64,000 nt of DNA, from assembly GCA_025454955.1 (NCBI GenBank), contig JALONL010000006.1:1-64000 (forward strand), read 5' to 3'. Source of the stretch: Bacteroidia bacterium. GTDB lineage: Bacteria > Bacteroidota > Bacteroidia > Palsa-965. Below, one piece after another: positions 34,857 to 43,337 of this stretch (positions are counted from its first letter, which is position 1; every line of letters begins with the position of its first letter). The translations under genes were made by a program, and so were the position numbers. Under the pieces are notes generated by a model. It was not told where the DNA came from. It ran no database searches and was given only the letters and a program-made list of their open reading frames with translations.

Positions 34857-36467
34857 ATGACCACCGAAGCCATAGCCGAAGCCCTCAAACTCACTGCCCA
34901 GCTTCAGGAACTGCACGGCGTAAATCCGTTTAAGGTGAAAGCCATAAGCGCAGCCGCCTACACGCTCGACAAAACCAATATGGATCTGAGCGGAAAATCG
35001 CTCGAAGAACTCGAAGCCATAAAAGGCATCGGCAAAAGCATTGCGGCAAAAATTATCGAGTTGCAGCATACTGGCACCACGTCAGAGCTTGCGGTGCTGC
35101 TCGATAAAACGCCTCCGGGTGTGGTGGAAATGCTCGATATAAAAGGGCTGGGTGTGAAAAAAGTGGCGCAGTTGTGGCACGAACTCGGTACCGAATCGCC
35201 GGGCGAGCTTTTGTATGCCTGCCTCGAAAACCGGCTGGTTGACCTCAAAGGCTTTGGTGCCAAAACGCAGGAGCAGGTAAAAAAAGCCATCGAATACAAA
35301 CTTTCCAACCGCGGCAAATTCCACTACTCCTCTGCCCTGCCCGTGGCCGAAAAAGTAAAAGCCGCTTTGCTCAAAGCCGGTTTTGCCCGCGTGGAAATTA
35401 CCGGAGCCGTCCGGCGCTGCATGGAAGTAATAGACTCGCTCGAATTTGTGGTGCAAACAGATAAGCCGGTTGATGATACACTGCTCGACAACGAACTTCA
35501 ATTGCCTGTGCAATTATATCCCTGCACCGAAGCACAATTTGCCTCCGTGCTTTTCAGCACCACGGCCACGCCCGAATTTCTGCTGCAACTCGAACGCGAA
35601 AAGCTTTCCATTCCGGCCGAAGCAGTTTCCGAAGCCGAAATATTTTCCACGCTGGGCCTCTCCGAAATTGCCCCCGAACTCCGCGAAGGCCGCGGCGAAC
35701 TGGCACTGGCCGCCAAAGGCCCGCTGCCCGCGCTCATTACCGTGGCCAATTTGCACGGAAACCTGCACAACCACAGCACTTACAGCGACGGCGTAAACAC
35801 ACTGGCCGAAATGGCCGATGCCGCAAAAAAACTCGGCTTCAGCTACTACGGCTGCTGCGACCATTCGCAGTCGGCTTTCTACGCACAGGGCCTCAAGCCC
35901 GAACGCGTACTCGAACAGTTTGCCGAAATAGACCGGCTCAATGCCACGTTCGATGGCAGCTTCAAAATCTTCAAAGGCATCGAGTCCGACATTCTGCACG
36001 ATGGTAACCTCGACTACGAACCCGGCTTGCTTAAACAGTTCGATTTCATTGTGGCCTCGGTACACAGCGGGCTCAAAATGGACAAAGAAAAAGCCACACG
36101 ACGGCTCATTACGGCCATCGAAAATCCATACACACGCATCCTCGGTCATCCCACCGGCCGCCTGCTGCTCTCGCGCGAGGGCTACCCGATAGACCACGAA
36201 ATGGTAATAGATGCCTGCGCGGCAAACAACGTGGCCATCGAGCTAAACGCGCATCCGTGGCGGTTAGACATCGACTGGCGCTGGATTCCGTACTGCCTCG
36301 AAAAAGGCGTACTCATCAGCATAAACCCCGATGCACACGCCACCGACGGATTGCGCGATGTGCAGTGGGGCGTGGCCGCCGCACGCAAAGGAATGCTCAC
36401 CGCCGCACATTGTCTGAACGCCAAAACACTGCCCGAATTTGAAGCCTGGCTGGCTTCTAAAAAATAA
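34857..36467 (+). CDS. polX: PolX-like protein: HhH, degenerate polymerase and PHP domains
   Basis: The 536-aa protein follows the bacterial PolX layout. Residues 1-100 carry helix-hairpin-helix motifs (LEAIKGIGKSIAAKIIEL, LDIKGLGVKKVAQLW). Residues 150-300 correspond to the nucleotidyltransferase. Residues 300-535 form a PHP phosphoesterase with all metal motifs: LHNHSTYSDG, CCDHS, KGIESDIL, ASVHSG, LGHPTG and DAHATD. In the polymerase site the expected GSxRRxxE...DxD reads TGAVRRCMEVIDSLEF, so the paired catalytic Asp residues are replaced by Ser and Glu. The protein should thus be a 3'-5' exonuclease or AP endonuclease rather than a polymerase, probably in base excision repair. Confidence 0.88.
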   Translation: MTTEAIAEALKLTAQLQELHGVNPFKVKAISAAAYTLDKTNMDLSGKSLEELEAIKGIGKSIAAKIIELQHTGTTSELAVLLDKTPPGVVEMLDIKGLGVKKVAQLWHELGTESPGELLYACLENRLVDLKGFGAKTQEQVKKAIEYKLSNRGKFHYSSALPVAEKVKAALLKAGFARVEITGAVRRCMEVIDSLEFVVQTDKPVDDTLLDNELQLPVQLYPCTEAQFASVLFSTTATPEFLLQLEREKLSIPAEAVSEAEIFSTLGLSEIAPELREGRGELALAAKGPLPALITVANLHGNLHNHSTYSDGVNTLAEMADAAKKLGFSYYGCCDHSQSAFYAQGLKPERVLEQFAEIDRLNATFDGSFKIFKGIESDILHDGNLDYEPGLLKQFDFIVASVHSGLKMDKEKATRRLITAIENPYTRILGHPTGRLLLSREGYPIDHEMVIDACAANNVAIELNAHPWRLDIDWRWIPYCLEKGVLISINPDAHATDGLRDVQWGVAAARKGMLTAAHCLNAKTLPEFEAWLASKK

Positions 36468-36492
36468 ATCTTCGGTTTAAATTTTTCAGGAC

Positions 36493-36524
36493 TTTGTTTC
36501 CGGGCAAGTCTTGATGTATATTTG
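36493..36524 (+). promoter_or_regulatory. Bacteroidota-type promoter
   Basis: TTTG (36493-36496) and TATATTTG (36517-36524) match the -33 and -7 elements of the Bacteroidota sigma factor with 20 bp between them. The predicted start of transcription is about 20 nt before the ATG at 36549. Confidence 0.75.
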
Positions 36525-36548
36525 AAACACACAGGACACCCGTCTATC

Positions 36549-37313
36549 ATGATTTCGTTGAATTACCGCATCAACATACTGCTGTTTGTGCTAGGTCTGG
36601 GCTTTTGCTCCGGGCTGAACGCACAAACCGATACACTGATCGGCGACAGCGAACACTACCTCGAACTCCGCGGCCGCATTCTCGAATGGAAAGGCGAACA
36701 GCGCGATGAAGAAAAACAAAGTCTTGACAGTGCGGTGGTGCAGGTCATCAACCAGCAAAATCAGGTATGTATTGAAGGATTTTCTGACAGTAAAGGCAGG
36801 CTCGTGTTTAAAGTTCCTCTCGGACGATCTTTCACCATTTCCATTACCAAACCCGGCTACGTAAAAAAACTCATCCGCGTTGAAACCTTCGTACCGGCAG
36901 AAGACCGCAAAGTGTTCACTTTTACCTTCAACGTCGATATTTTCGAGAAGATCGAAAAGCTCGATGTGTCAGTGCTCGATCGGCCCATCTCACGCATCAG
37001 GTATAGGCCGCTTACCAAAGATTTTGATTACGATAAAGAATACACCGCCAAGGTAAACGGCGATTTGCAGAAAATGTACAACCAGTACTATTCGCTGCGC
37101 CGCGCCGAAGAAAGAGCCCAAAACGCCCAGCGCGAAGCCGCCCGCCGCGATTCGCTGCGCGCGGCAGGTAAGTTGCAGCAGGATTCGGTACCGGCACCAC
37201 AGCCGCAAAAAACTCAGCCGAAAACGCAGAAAGCGGTGAAGAAAAAAAATGCGGCTGGCAAGCCCAAATCTCTTTGTACAATATGGCGGCGAAGTGAACC
37301 TTTTGAGGTTTGA
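36549..37313 (+). CDS. Secreted protein with carboxypeptidase-regulatory-like domain
   Basis: Start chosen at 36549 (MISLNYRINILLFVLGLGF), giving a signal peptide ending near LNAQT. The 254-aa protein has a beta-sandwich domain (about residues 35-125: LELRGRILEW ... VVQVINQQNQVCIEG ... GRLVFKVPLG ... FTISITKPGYVKKLIRV) of the carboxypeptidase-D regulatory-like fold that often begins Bacteroidota outer-membrane and secreted proteins. A basic, Ala/Gln/Lys-rich helical tail follows and may bind the wall or membrane. The precise role is unknown. A typical promoter lies upstream. Confidence 0.78.
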   Translation: MISLNYRINILLFVLGLGFCSGLNAQTDTLIGDSEHYLELRGRILEWKGEQRDEEKQSLDSAVVQVINQQNQVCIEGFSDSKGRLVFKVPLGRSFTISITKPGYVKKLIRVETFVPAEDRKVFTFTFNVDIFEKIEKLDVSVLDRPISRIRYRPLTKDFDYDKEYTAKVNGDLQKMYNQYYSLRRAEERAQNAQREAARRDSLRAAGKLQQDSVPAPQPQKTQPKTQKAVKKKNAAGKPKSLCTIWRRSEPFEV

Positions 37314-37326
37314 TTTGGGGAGTTTG

Positions 37327-37382
37327 AATTGTGTGCGTTGAATTGTGTGCACTGAATTGTGTCCGTTGGATTTTGTGCTTGC
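37327..37382 (+). repeat. Short tandem repeat, 14-bp unit
   Basis: About four imperfect copies of TTGAATTGTGTGCG follow the stop codon of the preceding gene. The copies differ by one to four bases. No function is evident. Confidence 0.75.
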
Positions 37383-37407
37383 TAAAACAAAAAAAATTCT
37401 GGCTGAA

Positions 37408-37437
37408 CCCACCGAGGTCAAAAAAGACCCCGGTGGG
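37408..37437. terminator. Bidirectional terminator
   Basis: CCCACCGAGGTC and GACCCCGGTGGG form a 12-nt stem with one weak pair and a 6-nt A loop. A-runs on the left and T-runs on the right serve both convergent genes (36549-37313 plus, 37469-38002 minus). Confidence 0.75.
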
Positions 37438-37468
37438 AAATATTTGTTTTTGTTTTTTGTTTTAGCTG

Positions 37469-38002
37469 TCAGCTTTTCAGTTTGCGGCTTAGTTCCCAGG
37501 CCATAATTCCTGCACATACGGCAATATTGAGCGAGTGCTTGGCTCCGTGTTGCGGAATTTCGAGTGTGCCTGCGCAGAAATCTATTACTTGCTGCTGCAC
37601 GCCTTCTACTTCGTTGCCAAATACAATGGCCAATTTTTGTCCCGGCGCGGGCTGCCAGGTATCAAGGGCTGTGCTCTGTTCAGTTTGCTCGGCGGCAAGT
37701 ACGGTCCAGCCTTCCTGTGTGAGTTGGGTTACTGCTTCTGTGGTGTGCTCGAAATGCCGCCAGTGTACGGTTTCGGTGGCACCCAGGGCTGTTTTCAGCA
37801 AATCGCGGTGCGGGGGTGTGGCGGTGTAGCCGCAAAGCACTAATTCGTGAAGCAGAAACGCATCGGCCGTGCGGAATACCGAACCTGTGTTATGGGCACT
37901 GCGCACATTGTCGAGCACAAATACCAGCGGTGTTTTGCCCGCGCTGCGAAATTCTTCCACGGTTTTCCGGCCCATTTCGCCGGTGGTGAGCTTCCTGTTC
38001 AT
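37469..38002 (-). CDS. TrmH-family (SpoU) RNA methyltransferase
   Basis: The 177-aa protein has the SPOUT motifs: VLDNVRSAHNTGSVFRTADAF (motif 1), LAIVFGNEVEGV (motif 2) and LEIPQHGAKHSLNIAVCAG (motif 3), which make the knotted SAM site. It methylates the ribose of a tRNA or rRNA; motif 3 has QHGAKHSLN where many have MxGxxxSLN. Size fits a single-domain TrmH/TrmL-type enzyme. Substrate cannot be told from sequence. It converges on the preceding gene across a shared terminator. Confidence 0.9.
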   Translation of the reverse strand: MNRKLTTGEMGRKTVEEFRSAGKTPLVFVLDNVRSAHNTGSVFRTADAFLLHELVLCGYTATPPHRDLLKTALGATETVHWRHFEHTTEAVTQLTQEGWTVLAAEQTEQSTALDTWQPAPGQKLAIVFGNEVEGVQQQVIDFCAGTLEIPQHGAKHSLNIAVCAGIMAWELSRKLKS

Positions 38003-38138
38003 GGCTGCAAAGATGCATCAGACGGGGCAAATGTGTACCTGCACCAAAAAATTTAGATGTGGGCTGTAACTAATGCCCAAAACTCCCCGTCACATTCAAA
38101 AACCAACAGCAAACAACCATTTAGCACAACATAAAGCC

Positions 38139-38876
38139 ATGAAAACAGTAATACGCCAATTTGCCCTTGCTGCCGCACTCCTCACCTCCGGCGCAGCCGC
38201 CAATGCCTGCGAAGATTCTACCCGCACCCGCTGGTACGATCATACCGAAAACTTCCATTTCTGGGAAGGAATAGACCTCGGCATGAACGGATTTGTAAAC
38301 CCGCAGCGCACCCTCGGCCTTCCGGCCGGCAATGAGTTTCTCGAACTCGATTACGCCCGTTCGCACAGCTTTGCCCTCAACCTCTGGCAGCATAATTTTC
38401 ACATCTATAAAAATCATGTAAACCTGGTTACCGGTTTCGGAATTGAGTGGAACAGCTATGCCTTCCGCAACAACGTAAGCCTTATTCCCGATACCAACCG
38501 CGTGGCCGCCATCCTCGAAACCCGCGACTATTCGAAGAACAAACTCAAAATGTTCTACATCAATGTGCCGGTTATGCTGGAGTTTAATACCAATACGAAC
38601 AATCAACACCGTTCATTTCACGTAGCCGCAGGCGGTTTGTTCAGCTACAACGTGTTTGAAAACCGTTTGAAACAGGAATACGAATTGGATGGCCAGACTC
38701 AGGAGCGCAAAATAAAGGACGATTTCAACATTAATCCTTTCCGCTACGGACTCACTGCCCGCATTGGTTATGGCGAGTACACCCTGTTTGCCAACTACAT
38801 GCTTTCGGAAGTATTCCGCGGTAATGCCGGGCCTTCGCTCAACCAATACACCATTGGCGTACATATCGATTTATAA
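38139..38876 (+). CDS. Outer-membrane beta-barrel (porin-like) protein
   Basis: Start placed at 38139 (MKTVIRQFALAAALLTSGAAANA), which gives a signal peptide cut near ANACE. The 245-aa mature barrel shows alternating beta strands with aromatic girdles (FHFWEGIDLGMNGF, SFALNLWQHNFHIYKNHVNLVTGFGIEWN, FHVAAGGLFSYNVF, RYGLTARIGYGEYTLFANYML) and a final strand ending in hydrophobic residues (YTIGVHIDL), as in PorT/OMP_b-brl families. No ligand can be predicted. Confidence 0.8.
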   Translation: MKTVIRQFALAAALLTSGAAANACEDSTRTRWYDHTENFHFWEGIDLGMNGFVNPQRTLGLPAGNEFLELDYARSHSFALNLWQHNFHIYKNHVNLVTGFGIEWNSYAFRNNVSLIPDTNRVAAILETRDYSKNKLKMFYINVPVMLEFNTNTNNQHRSFHVAAGGLFSYNVFENRLKQEYELDGQTQERKIKDDFNINPFRYGLTARIGYGEYTLFANYMLSEVFRGNAGPSLNQYTIGVHIDL

Positions 38877-38895
38877 AAATATTTACCCTAAAAAA

Positions 38896-38929
38896 ACGAG
38901 GCCGGTATTGAAACCGGCCTCGTTTTTTT
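38896..38929. terminator. Bidirectional intrinsic terminator
   Basis: ACGAGGCCGGT and ACCGGCCTCGT pair as a perfect 11-bp stem with a 6-nt loop (ATTGAA), flanked by A-run and T-run. It serves the porin gene (plus) and folP (minus), which converge here. Confidence 0.9.
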
Positions 38930-38943
38930 ATTGAAACAAATAC

Positions 38944-39798
38944 TTATTTCACCTCACTCACTGCCTCAAAAATTTTCACCGCCTGCACCGCTTCTTTCAC
39001 ATCGTGCGCACGTAAAATATGTGCGCCGCGCAGCAGGGCGTGTGTATGCACAGCGGTGGTGGCGCTCAGTGCATCGTTTTTGCCAATACCAAGCAGTTTG
39101 GTAATCATCGACTTGCGCGAAACACCGGCCAGCAGCGGAAAACCTTTTTGCACAAACTGCGGCAGCGCGGCCAGCAGGCGGTAATTATGCTCCACTGTTT
39201 TGCCAAAGCCAAAGCCGGGATCGAGCACGATTTGGGTAATGCCCTGTGCCTGCAAAGCCGCAATTTTTGCATCAAACCACGCACTTACTTCGGCCACCAC
39301 ATCGTGATAATGCGGCTCCTGTTGCATGGTGGCTGGCGTGCCCTGTATGTGCATGAGAATGTAGGGCAACCGGCTTTCGGCCACTGCGCTGATAAGTTCG
39401 CTGTCGAAACTGCCGCCGGAAATGTCGTTTATCAGGTCGATGCCTTCGGCGGCGGCTTTTTGTACGATGGATGCGCGGAACGTATCGGCCGAGAGCCAGA
39501 TTTCGGGAAAACGGCGGCGCAGCAGGGGCAATACTTCGTAAATGCGGCGCCACTCCTCGTTTTCGTCGGGAGCCACCGAGCCGGGCCGTGTGCTTACCGC
39601 ACCCAGGTCGATAATGGCCGCACCTTCCTGCACCATACGTTCGGTTTGGGCCAGTGCGGCATCGGCCGTGGTGTAGCGGCCTCCGTCGTAAAACGAATCG
39701 GGCGTAAGGTTTAAAATGCCCATCACCACGGGCCTGTGCAATGCCAGCAGCCGGCCGTTTGCGGTGAGCTTAAAGTGCGTATCTTCGGGCTTCGTCAT
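38944..39798 (-). CDS. folP: Dihydropteroate synthase
   Basis: The 284-aa TIM-barrel enzyme joins p-aminobenzoate to dihydropterin pyrophosphate in folate synthesis. It shows the family signatures MGILNLTPDSFYDGG (residues about 25-39), IIDLGAVSTRPGS, INDISGGSFDS, HIQGTPATMQ, VLDPGFGFGKTVEHNY and LLAGVSRKSMI. The usual GGESTRPG reads GAVSTRPG here, which I believe is common in this phylum. It is divergent from the DUF1599 gene with only 17 nt between start codons. Confidence 0.95.
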   Translation of the reverse strand: MTKPEDTHFKLTANGRLLALHRPVVMGILNLTPDSFYDGGRYTTADAALAQTERMVQEGAAIIDLGAVSTRPGSVAPDENEEWRRIYEVLPLLRRRFPEIWLSADTFRASIVQKAAAEGIDLINDISGGSFDSELISAVAESRLPYILMHIQGTPATMQQEPHYHDVVAEVSAWFDAKIAALQAQGITQIVLDPGFGFGKTVEHNYRLLAALPQFVQKGFPLLAGVSRKSMITKLLGIGKNDALSATTAVHTHALLRGAHILRAHDVKEAVQAVKIFEAVSEVK

Positions 39799-39815
39799 AC
39801 TTCTTTTATACAGTT

Positions 39816-40361
39816 ATGTCAAATACGTCGCAACAGTACGACGCAAGTATAGCCATCTGCCGCGACATCTACGCCAAAAAGCTGCGCGATTACGGCACGG
39901 CATGGCGGGTGTTTCGTCCGAGTTCGCTCACCGACCAGCTTTTCATCAAAGCCCGCCGGGTGCGCACCATTCAGGAAAAAGGCACCCAGAAAATTGCCGA
40001 CGATGTGCGGGGCGAATTCGTGGCGCTGGTCAACTACAGCATCATGGCCCTCATCCAGCTCGAACTCGCCACCGACAGCCGCCTCGATTTGCCCGAAACC
40101 GAAGCCCTCGCCCTTTACAATAAATACGCCGCCCAGGCCAAAGCCCTCATGGAAGACAAAAACCACGATTACGGCGAAGCCTGGCGCGAAATGCGAATAA
40201 GTTCGCTCACCGACCTGATTCTGGCAAAATTATTGCGGATCAAACAGATCGAAGATAATAACGGCAGCACCCTCATTTCCGAAGGTGTGGACGGCAATTA
40301 CTTCGATATCATCAATTATTCTATTTTCGTACTCATCCGCTTTTCAGAAGGAACATTATGA
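39816..40361 (+). CDS. DUF1599 domain protein
   Basis: The 181-aa protein is an internal duplication: LRDYGTAWRVFRPSSLTDQLFIKA near residue 25 and HDYGEAWREMRISSLTDLILAK near residue 115, each followed by a helix ending in VNYSI or INYSI. This is DUF1599 (nucleotide-modification-associated domain 1). Its function is not established; a phosphohydrolase-like or nucleotide-binding role has been suggested. Its stop overlaps the next start by 4 nt (ATGA), so it heads a coupled unit of three genes. Confidence 0.9.
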   Translation: MSNTSQQYDASIAICRDIYAKKLRDYGTAWRVFRPSSLTDQLFIKARRVRTIQEKGTQKIADDVRGEFVALVNYSIMALIQLELATDSRLDLPETEALALYNKYAAQAKALMEDKNHDYGEAWREMRISSLTDLILAKLLRIKQIEDNNGSTLISEGVDGNYFDIINYSIFVLIRFSEGTL

Positions 40362-41782
40362 GCCTGCTCAAATCCCGCTGGTTTCGCTTAGGCGTGTCTG
40401 TGTTGATCGCCGCCATCTTCTTTTTCATCTGCCCGCCCTGTTTCGACCGGATCACGCTGGGCATGGTGCTGCTCGGGCTGGTATTGATTGTCAATCTCGA
40501 CATGATTTTCGGGCGTGTGCACATTCTTACGCAGCTTGCAAGGCTGGCCGTGGGCGGACTGTTCATCTTTTCGGGCTTTATCAAGGCCAACGACCCGGTG
40601 GGTTTCAGCTACAAACTCGAAGAATACTTCGAAGTATTCGATGCCGGTTTCAGTTGCGATATGAAAGTGGCCGGCGATAAAAAAGCCGGTATTCCCTGCG
40701 TAAAAGAAGAACAGAAAGCCGCCGAAACAGCCGCAATAGCTCCTGCCGCTGTAAAAGACGAAAAAACCATCTGGCACTTTTTTGCCGAACACTCGCTGCT
40801 GCTGGCCATCGTGCTTTGCGGAGCCGAAATTGTGCTGGGCCTGTTTCTGCTGCTGGGCTTTAAAGTAAGGTGGACCTTGTGGCTGCTGCTGGCCATGATT
40901 GTGTTTTTCAGTTTCCTCACCTTCTACTCGGCCTGCTGCAATAAGGTAACCAGTTGCGGATGTTTTGGCGATGCCATTAAACTCACGCCCTGGGAATCGT
41001 TCTGGAAAGACCTTATTCTGCTCATTCTTATTGCCGTGCTGTTTGCAGGCGAAAAACACCTCAAGCCGCTTTTCAAAAATACCATACTCACCGCCGGACT
41101 TATCGGCATTGGTACGTTCCTCTCGTTTGCGTTCCCGGTTTATACCTGGCAGCATTTGCCGGTAATTGATTTCCGTCCGTACAAAATAGGCACACACATT
41201 CTTACCGCTTCCAAAAACAAAGATCCTAAGCTAACCGGCTGTGTGACCGATTCCTTTCATATTACATACTATTTGCGGAATACGCTTGTAGATACAATCG
41301 GCAAATTTGAAATTTCGGAATATCCGAGCGATTCTATTTGGGAATATTATTGCCGCCACGACGAACTGGTGCGCAAAGGCAACTGCAACGCCACCATTGG
41401 CGATTTCAGCATAAGCAATCCCGAAACGGGCGAGGCCATGAACGATCAGTTGTTTGCCTCCGGCATCCGCAATTCATACATGCTGGTGATGTACGATATT
41501 GAAAAGGCCGATCTTTCGCGAATGAAAGAGGTGAATGCTTTTGCGGCGGCGTGTGCGGCAAAGAATATTCCGTTCTACGCACTCAGTTCGGCCTCGGCCG
41601 AGCAGGTGGAAGCCTTCCGCAAAGCCACCGGTGCCACCTATCCCATGTACACGGCTGACGGCACGGCTTTGAAAACCGTGGTGCGCTCCAACCCCGGACT
41701 TGTGCAGATGTATCGGGGTGTAGTACTGAATATGTGGCACATTAACGATTTCCCCGCACCCGACTACCTGAACAAGCCCTGA
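40358..41782 (+). CDS. BT_3928-like membrane protein: DoxX plus thioredoxin-like domain
   Basis: The 474-aa protein has TM helices in the first 260 residues that resemble DoxX/MauE-type proteins (LARLAVGGLFIFSGFIKANDPVGFSYKLEEY, and the helix-rich LLLAIVLCGAEIVLGLFLLLGF). The C-terminal half beyond about residue 300 is periplasmic and thioredoxin-like (YMLVMYDIEKADLSRMKEV ... IPFYALSSASAEQ), though no CxxC pair was found. This matches the BT_3928 family of Bacteroidota. A redox or quinone-linked role is likely but unproven. It is coupled on both sides (ATGA overlap upstream; its last base is the first of the permease start). Confidence 0.82.
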   Translation: MSLLKSRWFRLGVSVLIAAIFFFICPPCFDRITLGMVLLGLVLIVNLDMIFGRVHILTQLARLAVGGLFIFSGFIKANDPVGFSYKLEEYFEVFDAGFSCDMKVAGDKKAGIPCVKEEQKAAETAAIAPAAVKDEKTIWHFFAEHSLLLAIVLCGAEIVLGLFLLLGFKVRWTLWLLLAMIVFFSFLTFYSACCNKVTSCGCFGDAIKLTPWESFWKDLILLILIAVLFAGEKHLKPLFKNTILTAGLIGIGTFLSFAFPVYTWQHLPVIDFRPYKIGTHILTASKNKDPKLTGCVTDSFHITYYLRNTLVDTIGKFEISEYPSDSIWEYYCRHDELVRKGNCNATIGDFSISNPETGEAMNDQLFASGIRNSYMLVMYDIEKADLSRMKEVNAFAAACAAKNIPFYALSSASAEQVEAFRKATGATYPMYTADGTALKTVVRSNPGLVQMYRGVVLNMWHINDFPAPDYLNKP

Positions 41783-42852
41783 TGCTCAAGTTCATCGCCA
41801 AACGACTGATGTATGGTTTCCTCGTCTTGTTCGGGGTGCTTACCGTCGTTTTTCTGATGTTCAATGTCATGCCCGGCGACCCGGCGCGGATGCAGATGGG
41901 CCAGCATACCGACTCGGCTTCGGTGGCCATCATCAGGCAGGATCTCGGACTCGATCAGCCGCTGCCTAAGCAGTACCTGATGTTTCTCAACGACCTTTCT
42001 TTTGTATCGGTGCATCATCCCACCGATAAAAAAGACCGCTACTACCTCGACACGGTAAAATACGGCCAGCCCCTGCAGTTGTTTTCAGTAGGCGGCGGCC
42101 GCGAACTTGTGCTCAAAACACCCTACCTGCGCCGCTCCTACCACGACCGTCGGCGCGTGTCGGACATCATTCTCGAAACCCTGCCCGAAACCATTGTGCT
42201 TGCATTCGCTGCAATGCTCATCGCATCCATATTCGGCATTGCGCTGGGCATAGTGGGCGCGCTCCACAAAAACTCGTGGGCCGATCGTGGCATTGCCGTT
42301 TTCTCCACGCTGGGCACCGCCGGGCCGTCGTTCTTTTACGCGCTTATTATTTCGTGGGTGTTTGGCTACCTGCTCAAGGAAATTACCGGACTCAAAAACG
42401 CCGGCAGCCTTTTCGATCCGGTAGATGAATCGCTGCAACTCAAAAACCTTATACTTCCCGCCATCACGCTGGGCATTCGTCCGCTGGCGCTCATCACCCA
42501 GCTCACACGCAGCAGCCTTCTCGAAGTGCTTTCGCACGATTACATCCGCACCGCCCACGCCAAAGGCCTCAGCAGGGTAAAAGTAATTTTCAAACACGCC
42601 CTCAAAAACGCCATGAATCCGGTGGTGACATCCATCTCCGGCTGGCTGGCCAGCTTAATGGCCGGTGCCGCGCTGGTAGAACCCATTTTCGACTGGAAAG
42701 GCATTGGCAACGAAGTGGTGCAGGCGCTTATGAATTATGATTTGCCGGTGGTGATGGGAAGTACGCTGGTGTTTTCCATCATGTTTGTGATTTTGAATTT
42801 GCTGGTGGATATTAGTTATGGGTTTCTGGATCCGCGGGTGCGGGTGAGTTAA
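41782..42852 (+). CDS. ABC transporter permease, DppB/OppB type
   Basis: The 356-aa inner-membrane permease starts MLKFIAKRLMYGFLVLFGVLTVVFLMFNVMPGDPAR, the typical DppB N-terminus. It has six TM helices and the conserved EAA loop with YIRTAHAKGLSRVKVIFKHAL, which contacts the ATPase. Such permeases import dipeptides, oligopeptides or nickel. No partner DppC, ATPase or binding protein lies nearby, so it works with proteins encoded elsewhere. A large extracytoplasmic insertion (about residues 65-130) is longer than in classic DppB. Confidence 0.92.
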   Translation: MLKFIAKRLMYGFLVLFGVLTVVFLMFNVMPGDPARMQMGQHTDSASVAIIRQDLGLDQPLPKQYLMFLNDLSFVSVHHPTDKKDRYYLDTVKYGQPLQLFSVGGGRELVLKTPYLRRSYHDRRRVSDIILETLPETIVLAFAAMLIASIFGIALGIVGALHKNSWADRGIAVFSTLGTAGPSFFYALIISWVFGYLLKEITGLKNAGSLFDPVDESLQLKNLILPAITLGIRPLALITQLTRSSLLEVLSHDYIRTAHAKGLSRVKVIFKHALKNAMNPVVTSISGWLASLMAGAALVEPIFDWKGIGNEVVQALMNYDLPVVMGSTLVFSIMFVILNLLVDISYGFLDPRVRVS

Positions 42853-42890
42853 CTCCTGCCCCGGTTCGACTCCGCTCACCGTGACAGGAG
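42853..42890. repeat. REP-like element, copy 1
   Basis: The core GGTTCGACTCCGCTCACCGTGAC, flanked by CTCCTG/CAGGAG, matches the second copy at 43288-43322 in inverted orientation. This TTCGACTCCGCTCAGCGTGAC type of motif recurs in intergenic DNA of many Bacteroidota. It may also terminate the permease gene. Confidence 0.75.
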
Positions 42891-42930
42891 CATAGTCGTT
42901 TTTTAACTACTCTTCATTTACACATTTATC

Positions 42931-43288
42931 AAAACTCAAATGTTTTTTTCAGGGTAAAACTCAAATGTTTTTTTCAGGGTAAAACTCAAATGTTTTTTCA
43001 GGGTAAAACTGAAATGTTTTTTCAGGGGAAAACTGAAATGCTTTTTTTGTAGGGAAAAACTGAAATGCTTTTTTATGCAGTGGAAAAACTGAAATGCTCT
43101 TTTCGCAGGGAAAAACCGAAATGCTTTTTTATGCAGTGGAAAAACTGAAATGTTTTTTCGCAGCGATAACCCGAAATGCTTATTTATGGTATGTAAAAAC
43201 TGAAAAGTATTTTACGCAGGGAAAAACCGAAATACTTTTTTATACCGGGAAAAAACTCAAATGTTTTACCAAGTTGAAAAACTAAAAT
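42931..43288 (+). repeat. Degenerate tandem repeat array, about 14 units
   Basis: Units of 24-30 bp share the core AAAACTGAAATGCTTTTTT followed by a variable GC-bearing tail such as CAGGG or ATGCAGTGG. The first three units are nearly identical and the rest drift along the array, in both core and length. Neighbours differ by one to a few bases, so it grew by slippage or unequal exchange. No credible gene is present; no ordered direct spacers as in CRISPR. Confidence 0.85.
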
Positions 43289-43322
43289 CCCCCGTCACGC
43301 TGAGCGGAGTCGAAGCGGGGGG
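43288..43322. repeat. REP-like element, copy 2 (inverted)
   Basis: The sequence CCGTCACGCTGAGCGGAGTC and the following GAAGCGGGG are the reverse complement of the copy at 42853-42890, differing at few bases. Together they bracket the tandem array. Confidence 0.8.
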
Positions 43323-43337
43323 GGCAGTACAATGCAC

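Noticed and set aside
43094..43285. 63-codon open frame in the tandem array
   Set aside because: It translates the repeats themselves and has no start context or homology.
42931..43288. CRISPR array
   Set aside because: Units are degenerate and of uneven length, with no constant repeat separated by unique spacers, and no cas genes are near.
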